Below the pieces are notes generated by a model that was not told the origin of the DNA, did not search any database, and saw only the letters and a list, made by a program, of their open reading frames with translations. A stretch of DNA of 64,000 bases from Lottia gigantea (taxonomy: Eukaryota; Mollusca; Gastropoda; Lottiidae): the NCBI RefSeq assembly GCF_000327385.1, contig NW_008708301.1:2148580-2212579 (forward strand). The letters run 5' to 3'. Every line of letters begins with the position of its first letter. Within the stretch, counting starts at the first letter, position 1. The position numbers and the translations under genes were made by a program. Positions 57,651-64,000 of this stretch are shown piece by piece.

Positions 57651-59653
57651 CGGTTGCTATTTGCATTTTTATGCAATTTGTCCGAATCCCGCCATCTCTC
57701 TAAAATGCAATTTTTGTTCTGTCGTCTTTGCTCATCTAACAAGATAATTAAGCGAGATGTAGTTGTACATTCAGCCTCTTCACCCATCACATTCTTTTGT
57801 CCAAATTCTGAATGAAAGCCTATCTTTATATTATGTGTGTTCTTTCTTTAAAGCAATTATTTTAATTACAAAATGTATTGGTCTTTACCTGTGTATCCTT
57901 TATTCTTGTTATATACAACAATTGACTGAAAGTTGTATATTTTCTCCAGATCGACACCACCATTCTAGTTCTGGCTGTTTTGTATGGAGAGACCCATTGT
58001 GTATACCGTCAACTCCTCGACATACTGGCACATTACTACTCTTAACGCTGCTCATATTAGCAGGCTTATTTAAAGCAATGTTCTCTATGAAGGAATCTGA
58101 AATGTCCAATTAACAAAATCATAAAAAAAACATGTAATTAGTAACAATTTTAATGTTTATAGAGAAACTCCTGGGCGAGAAATAATCATGAAAGTTTTGA
58201 GCAGATTACTGACCCGTTATTGATAATTGAAGCTATCATGTCAAGTTTTGTGTGTAAGTTTATATCCATAAGATATGGACACGTTTGAGTATGATTAAAC
58301 AAATGATGACTGAGTTTCAACCCTTGATACACCGAAATTTTGTTAAATGTGGCTTGTGAAAAGAGATTCTTGTCAAATCTGGTACGTTTCAACTAAGGAT
58401 AACAGAGTTTCGACTTTAATGCACTGAAATTATGTTTTATGTGTCGAAATTTTAGGTAAGTTTGTGTATTTATTTTCCTATTTCTTTAGATGTCTTTTCT
58501 CTTTTTGGCAGTGTCCCTAAAAAGGGCTTTAACTTTCAAGTGTGGATTTGAGGTTCAAATTGCGACGGTGAACTGTGAACACTAATACTGATTGGCTTAG
58601 CTAAAAAAGTCCACAATCTTGGACAATTTGGATTTTGAATACGATTTGACAAAATGATACAGGGGTTATAGCCATTGATACACAATTATGACATTAAAAG
58701 TGGACTGTGAACACCAGAGAAAACAGTTTATTTAAGAATTTATTGAATTTTTGCAACAATATCTGGGACAAGTTTTATTTTGGGTACGATTCGACACTTA
58801 TTGACTACCACCTTTGATATAGAGTTGGACAATATTACAATATTATCAAAATATTAATATTATGAAAAAAACGGTATACTTGTATTCCGTTGCGATATTA
58901 TCGTGACGATGTTTCGTGAAATCAGACGTAAAAAAGACTATATCATGCATGAGCTAGTTTAAAAGTTGACCAACCTCATCTATTTATTCTTAAAGTTAAT
59001 TTTATGCTGATCAGTTTCCAAAATGACCGTCTAGAAATCATTTATAAAATATGTAACATGACTTCTTAAAAGGTTTGCCATACGACAATTACTTTCTTTG
59101 ACTAGTGGGCTTTTTAGTTACATTTGAATCGAAGCTAACTTGTTCAAGTAAGCCTGTAGCAATTTGGTGAACTTCACATCGCAATTCGTTGAAGTTGGTC
59201 AAAATTTGGATATCCGACTACTTTCAGCCCGTGAGTTCCCTGTGCATGTTGTGTACTTTACATGTTACAGCCATGTGCGTTAAATATTAGCTTTCTTGTT
59301 TGAAGTGTAAGCATAAAAATCGTCACATTTCCCATCTGTAAAAAGTTGAAGAGGTTTACCTTGGTAAGTAAAAAAGTTTCCATACCAACTTCTATAACAG
59401 GCGTGTCAGGATAACATTTTGGGAATGTATCATAGAAATAACACATCTGACGAGAATTATGATATGCCACTCCAAAACAAAGATCATCAACAACACAGGA
59501 ATAGACACACCCCACTCTACCTGTTACTTCCTCTTGACGATAATATCCCGATATTAGTTTATCTTTTAAATATGAGGTGAAAATCTTCGATGAAATTCCA
59601 AAACTGTCAGAAATAAACACAATAAATGCGAGTTTCCTGATTGACGAAAACAT
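57651..59653 (-). pseudogene. PFL5 pseudogene
   Basis: A PFL unit close to PFL4. Exon 1 (59653-59360) keeps signal peptide, five cysteines and donor, but has two extra bases just before the donor, so it no longer joins exon 2 in phase. Exon 2 (58096 down to about 57887) starts DSFIENIALNKPANMSSV and keeps the contact His (HTKQPELEWWC), but lacks two bases within the VDLEK codons. Of exon 3 only the last bases (near 57685-57703, cgccatctctctaaaatgca, compare PFL4 at 49170) and the 3' flank remain. The changes do not cancel out, so no functional lectin domain is expected. Confidence 0.8.
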
Positions 59654-60422
59654 TTTCCTCTTATTTTCAAACCTGTAACTGATTGAACATAAACGTCTTA
59701 TTAATTAAAGTTTTCACCAGAAATGAAACAAGTCAACAATGTTATTCAATAGTTACTTTAGACACTATTTACTTTATATAGTCAATGTTTTGAGCTAAAG
59801 TTTTTTTTTTAGCACCGACAGTGTTCAAACAACAAAAGATTATTGAAATGTGTTGTAATAATAATACAGATGTACTTCCTCGTCGTGAAAACGATTGTTG
59901 GGAAAGTGAAAAGAAAAGCATTTCACAAACTTTTCAAAATTTATATATTCAATCTCAAGATCGAAGTTGTTAATTTCAAGATTAAATTGAAAACAAATAA
60001 TAAAGAAATGTTAAGGATTATATCTAATGCAATTACAGACTTTTTCGGTATAATTAGTGTTATATTTTGACATGCATACAGGGGCAATCATATGATAACA
60101 CTTGAATATTATGACATCTTATTGAAATGCATTGAACTCGGTGTAATAGACGTATACTGGATTTCTAAAAGGTTTTCTTATTGTCAAGTATCAAATACGA
60201 AAATGATATTTTAATTTAACTATAATTCTCAACCAGTCAAGCAAATCCACATTTCTGTTATGCTTAAATTCTTAGTCTTAACGGTATTAGTAACGGCATT
60301 GGTTACTCAATAACACGACGTTCTTTCGTTTTAATTTACTTCAAATTCATATTGTAGTTATTTCATATTGTAGTGTGGTGGCCTTTTCATTCTATTTAAA
60401 AAAAGGTCATTAGAGTATCAAA
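59654..60422. promoter_or_regulatory. Head-to-head spacer and promoter of PFL5/PFL6
   Basis: 769 bp between divergent starts. The PFL6-proximal half (60228-60422) is nearly the same as the PFL1 promoter, with ggtattagtaacggcattgg and ttactcaataacacgacg. The middle (60145-60185, gtaatagacgtatactggat) recurs at 45635 and 52050. It is the fullest copy of the block in the window and may serve both genes. Confidence 0.6.
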
Positions 60423-60708
60423 ATGTTGGTGATATTATTGAAGTTACTAATGTTATTGAATACATGTAAAACCTGTGAAATTACTACGAAAATGTTCAAA
60501 TCTTATACAAAAGATAAACTTTTATCGGGGTATTACCAGACAACTACGGCTGCTGACCAACTATCATGTACAAGTTCTTGTTTTTTCAATGAAAGATGTG
60601 TTGGATTGGCTTATCATGAATTGCGAAAAATGTGTTACTTATATGACAAAATTCAAGTTTGTTATAATTCTTCAGTTGATGTTGGTGTAAATACGTTTTT
60701 TCTAGAAG
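60423..60708 (+). CDS. PFL6 exon 1: signal peptide and PAN/apple-like module
   Basis: 286 nt with the same start, length and donor (gtaagt) as PFL1 exon 1. The protein differs from PFL1 at two residues (Val66 to Glu, Leu84 to Ser) among 95. Without splicing the frame would read on for some 65 codons into the intron; the strong donor and the paralogues argue for splicing. Upstream is the shared promoter block; PFL5 lies head to head. Confidence 0.8.
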
Positions 60709-60945
60709 GTAAGTTAAGCTTGGGGTTTCAAGAACATCAAAGTAGAAAACAGGTTATAATTCCTGAAGCATTTTATCAAATCGAAATGCTGTTACCCATG
60801 AATGAATGGATTGACTATATCCAAGTAATCGCATTCCTGCATATCCTACCAGTTGATAACAGTCTTTTAAAACCCAAATCCTCTCGGATCCTCAAACGGA
60901 ACACATTTTAATTTTTAGAATTATATGCGACTGTTTTTTTTTCAG

Positions 60946-61155
60946 ACATATTTATAAAAAATATTGCATTGAATAAACCCAGTTATAGTAGCAGTACGTA
61001 TGAAATATACTTGTCTTGTTGTGCTGTTGATGGTATCCTTACAACTATGGCCCATACTCAGAATTCTGAACTAGAATGGTGGTGTGTTGATCTGGAGCAA
61101 GTATTCAATTTACAATACATCGAGATACATAACGTTTATTCAGTAGGTCATCCTG
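60946..61155 (+). CDS. PFL6 exon 2: first half of F-type-lectin-like domain
   Basis: 210 nt, phase 1-1, acceptor ctgtttttttttcag, donor gttagt. It reads DIFIKNIALNKPSYSSSTYE, CCAVDGILT, LEWWCVDLEQVFNLQYIEIH. The contact His is kept (AHTQNSELEWW), but the Arg 26 residues later is Val (HNVYS). It is far more diverged from PFL1 than exon 1 is. Exon 3 is not found up to the window end, so it is either beyond 64,000 or lost. Confidence 0.75.
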
Positions 61156-62039
61156 GTTAGTATCAGAAAAAACAATTTTCAATATTTGTCACTGTCAATA
61201 AATAAACCAAGTAATAACGACCCGAACCGAAAGCGAATCCCGAAAACAACAATTTGGCGAAATGTTAAATCTATCATACGTTGTAAATTTATATACTTCC
61301 CAAGTCGGGCAATATTAGTCCAAAGTCAATTTTCATCAATGTCAACATGGTTGAGAATCTTACCAACTTTGATGAAAAATCTTATATATACACCTACTAT
61401 TTTTGGTAAGGATGAAATATTATCCAATCACAGTCTGTACTTGCCACTTTCAGAACTGAAATCCTTACAAACAACGTTATATAGCAGTTCTCGTTGTTCA
61501 ACGCGCGCATGCAGATTTCTACCTTAAATGTTGCCGTCGAATGTTGTCAATTAGAAAATTATTACCAATTTCGAACTTGACTGAAATCTCATCAATATGT
61601 ACATGCATATTAAGTTTCATGAAGATTGTAGCCTTTATCGTGCGTATAAGCAAAATTTAACGTGGGCAATCCCTCTAAAACCATTCATCCGATTATTACC
61701 AATTTTGAACTTTTCATCAAGATCAGATAAAATCTGTAGCCTCTATTGTGCATACAAGAAATGTGGACGGACGGGCGGATCGACGGAAGGACAGGGGCGT
61801 TGGCAACATTTCCATGTGGGCGTAGAAAAAATGGGGCCGATTTTATCGTGCAAATGCTAAAAAAAAGGAACAAAATTTAGTAGAATTGTTCTCTAAATAA
61901 TACTCATCAAAGCACGATTGTACTCAGTTTGTGTCTTTTCATTTGCACGATTTTTCGGTAACCTGTCACACTTTTCTAGAAAATTAAATTTAAATATAAA
62001 AACATTGTAATATGCCGAAAAATAACACGAACAATTAGT
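61156..62039. other. Sequence after PFL6 exon 2, with a dispersed repeat
   Basis: Probably PFL6 intron 2. About 61545-61830 is a copy of the dispersed repeat family (accaatttcgaacttgactg, atttcatgaagattgtagcc, gtggacggacgggcggat). The 113-codon frame at 61186-61527 has no family likeness and is not called. Confidence 0.5.
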
Positions 62040-62059
62040 AAATAATGAATATAAATACT

Positions 62060-63410
62060 AGGTAAGACTCAATAGAACGAACCATAGGTAATCTTCAATA
62101 GAACTAGCACAAATTAGGTAAGTATCAATAGAACGAGCAATAAATCAGGTAAGCCTCAAACGAACGAACCATAGATCTATAGAGATCAGGTTTACCTCAG
62201 TAGAGCGAACTATATATCAGGTATGACTCAATGACTCAATAGTACGAGTAATGGATCAGACAAATCAGGACTTTTAATAAACCATCAATAGGACGAACAA
62301 TGAATCAAGTTAGCCTCAATAGAATGAACCGTAGATCAGGTAGGACTCAATGGAACGAGCATTAAATGAGCCTCAATTGTGCGACCGATAGATCTCGTAA
62401 GTCTCAATAACACGAACAAAAGATCAGGTAAGTATCAATAGAGCGATCAATGGATCAGGTAAACTTCGATACAACTAGCAGTAGACCCGGTTTACCTCAT
62501 GTGCAAACAAATAGTAAGCCTTAATACAACGAGCGAGAGAGAACAGGTAAGTCCCTTTAGGACGAACAATGGATCATGTAAGCCCCAATAGAGTGAACAA
62601 TAGAGACTAAGTAAGCCTGAACGGGATGAACAGTATGTCAGCTATATCTCAAAATGACTAATAGTTATTTAGATAAGCCTCAATGCAACGAGCAATAGAT
62701 CAGGTAGTTCTAAACGAACAATAGGTCAGGTTAGCTTCAGAACAGTGAACCGTGGACCAGGTAAGTCCCAATAAAACGAGCTATAGCCAAGGATTGCCTC
62801 AATAGGACGGACCGTGGACCAGGTAAGACTCAATTTAGCGAACAATGCATCAAATATTCAAATAAACCTCAATTTAACGAACAATACATCAAATAAGCCT
62901 CAACATGACATCAACAGAACGAGTAATAAAGCAGTTAAGCCTCAGAAGGACTAACAATAGAGCAGGTCAATCTCAATAGATCAGATAAGTTTCAATAGAT
63001 CAGATAAGTTTCAATAGAATGAACAATAGAGAGCAGGAGATAGAGAATAAGATGAACAGTAGATCAGGTAGGCCTCAAACGGTCTAACTATAAATCAGGT
63101 AAGCCTCAATGCAACAAGCAATAGACCAAGGTAATCCCGGATAAAACGAACAATAGATCAGGTAATCCTGAATAAAACGAACCATAGATCAGGTAATCCT
63201 GAATAAGACGATCAATACATCAGGTATGCCTCAATAGAACGAACAATAGATCACGTAGGCCACAATAGGACGAACAATAGATCAGGTTATCCTGAATTAA
63301 ACGAACAATACATCAAATCATAAACCTAAATAAAACGAACATAACATCAGATATGTCTCAATAGCAAGAAAAATAGACCAGGTAATCCTAAATAAAACGA
63401 ACAATGGATC
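62060..63410 (+). repeat. 31-bp minisatellite with splice-donor-like units
   Basis: Around forty diverged units of about 31 bp. The clearest run, 63130-63310, has the consensus gtaatcctgaataaaacgaa plus cnatagatcag. Most units contain atcaggtaag or close variants, which is a 5' splice-site consensus (CAG/GTAAG); perfect CAG/GTAAGT occurs, for example near 62425. No open frame runs through it. Confidence 0.85.
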
Positions 63411-64000
63411 AGAACTATTCTATCCTCACCAAAGGGTATGGCTTAACAGATAGATAACAAGACCGCCACTTCTTACATTCAGAACTTTATTCAAAGTCGA
63501 CGATCATTATTGTAAAAAGCTGTAAAATACAAAGTAACACAAAAGTTACACTAAGGAAAATCAAATAAAAGATATCCCTCTATAGGATTTAAATGTTAGT
63601 TTCAAAGTTCGATTAAATGACAAATCAAGTCGGCACACAATATAGATCAAAGAAAACTGCGAGGTCAAAGGTCAATCTTGCCGATCGACGAAAAAGGGAA
63701 TTCAAAGTTCGCAAAAACTATTATTCCGATCGTAGCTAAACTCTCGTGGAGGTAAAAGTAAGCACTTCTAAGTTCGGTTGATACAGATTACTAACAGATT
63801 ACTCACACGGTGGTTGCCGAAGGACTGTTTATGTTCGATAAATTCAATGAGTTGAGAAAACTTGATGTTTTGCAATGTGTTTCCGGTTGTACTGGGTTTC
63901 GTTGTACCTCCCGAATCAGAAGAGTTCCCTACTCGATTAACTTGATAGCGTATTAAAGGAATACGGCACACTCCCCGTCTGAAGTACCTTGGGTACATCA
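63411..64000. other. Unresolved end region, possible retroelement fragment
   Basis: Less AT-rich than its surroundings. On the minus strand there is AATAAA near 63495 and a 76-codon frame (FSQLIEFIEHKQSFGNHRV) next to the window end. The arrangement may be the edge of an LTR element running out of the window, but I cannot show a second LTR. Confidence 0.25.

Noticed and set aside
61186-61527. 113-codon plus-strand frame
   Set aside because: It starts in PFL6 intron sequence, has no family resemblance and no splice or promoter context.
62060-63410. 31-bp period read as a possible CRISPR array
   Set aside because: There are no unique spacers between constant repeats; the units are contiguous and diverged, so it is a minisatellite in an animal genome.

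Overview
The window reads as animal nuclear DNA that is AT-rich, low in gene density and full of transposon relics. It is most likely molluscan, and a gastropod is my best guess. The grounds are the intron style (GT-AG, phase-1 splits), two clean animal housekeeping genes (DTD1, DPH5), a somatomedin-B ectodomain gene of a kind common in molluscs, F-type-lectin-like secreted genes, and mollusc-style dispersed repeats carrying LINE, Penelope, BEL/Pao and Tc1/mariner relics. The species cannot be fixed from the sequence alone.

Layout. 1-5,200: DTD1 (minus) and DPH5 (plus), divergent and both uninterrupted, with a perfect 26-bp-arm hairpin between them. 6,400-9,460: a two-exon secreted somatomedin-B gene with a TATA box, a polyA signal and a DNA-transposon-like insert in its intron. 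9,500-13,700: repeats, a DIRS-like relic and no gene. 13,700-61,200: a dispersed array of six related units, named here PFL1 to PFL6 (my labels). Each encodes a signal peptide plus a five-cysteine PAN/apple-like module (exon 1) and an F-type-lectin-like (FTP/F5-8C) module split over exons 2 and 3. PFL1 (plus), PFL2 (minus) and PFL4 (minus) are whole. PFL3 and PFL5 (minus) are pseudogenes. PFL6 (plus) shows two exons before the window runs into a minisatellite. 61,200-64,000: repeats, mainly a 31-bp minisatellite.

The PFL array is the most interesting content. Intact pairs sit head to head around a shared intergenic block (PFL5/PFL6), and orphan copies of that block lie at about 45.6-45.9 kb and 52.0-52.3 kb. 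PFL1 and PFL6 share a nearly identical promoter and exon 1 but have strongly different exon 2. The residues matching the fucose-binding triad of F-type lectins (His, Arg, Arg) are kept in PFL1 and PFL4 and changed in PFL2, PFL3 and PFL6, as expected of a recognition-lectin family that is diversifying. PFL1 has been stretched to 15 kb by insertions in both introns: a broken BEL/Pao element and a LINE relic in intron 1, and a Penelope-like element plus a LINE end in intron 2.

All positions, alignments and splice sites were worked out by eye. No database search was run.
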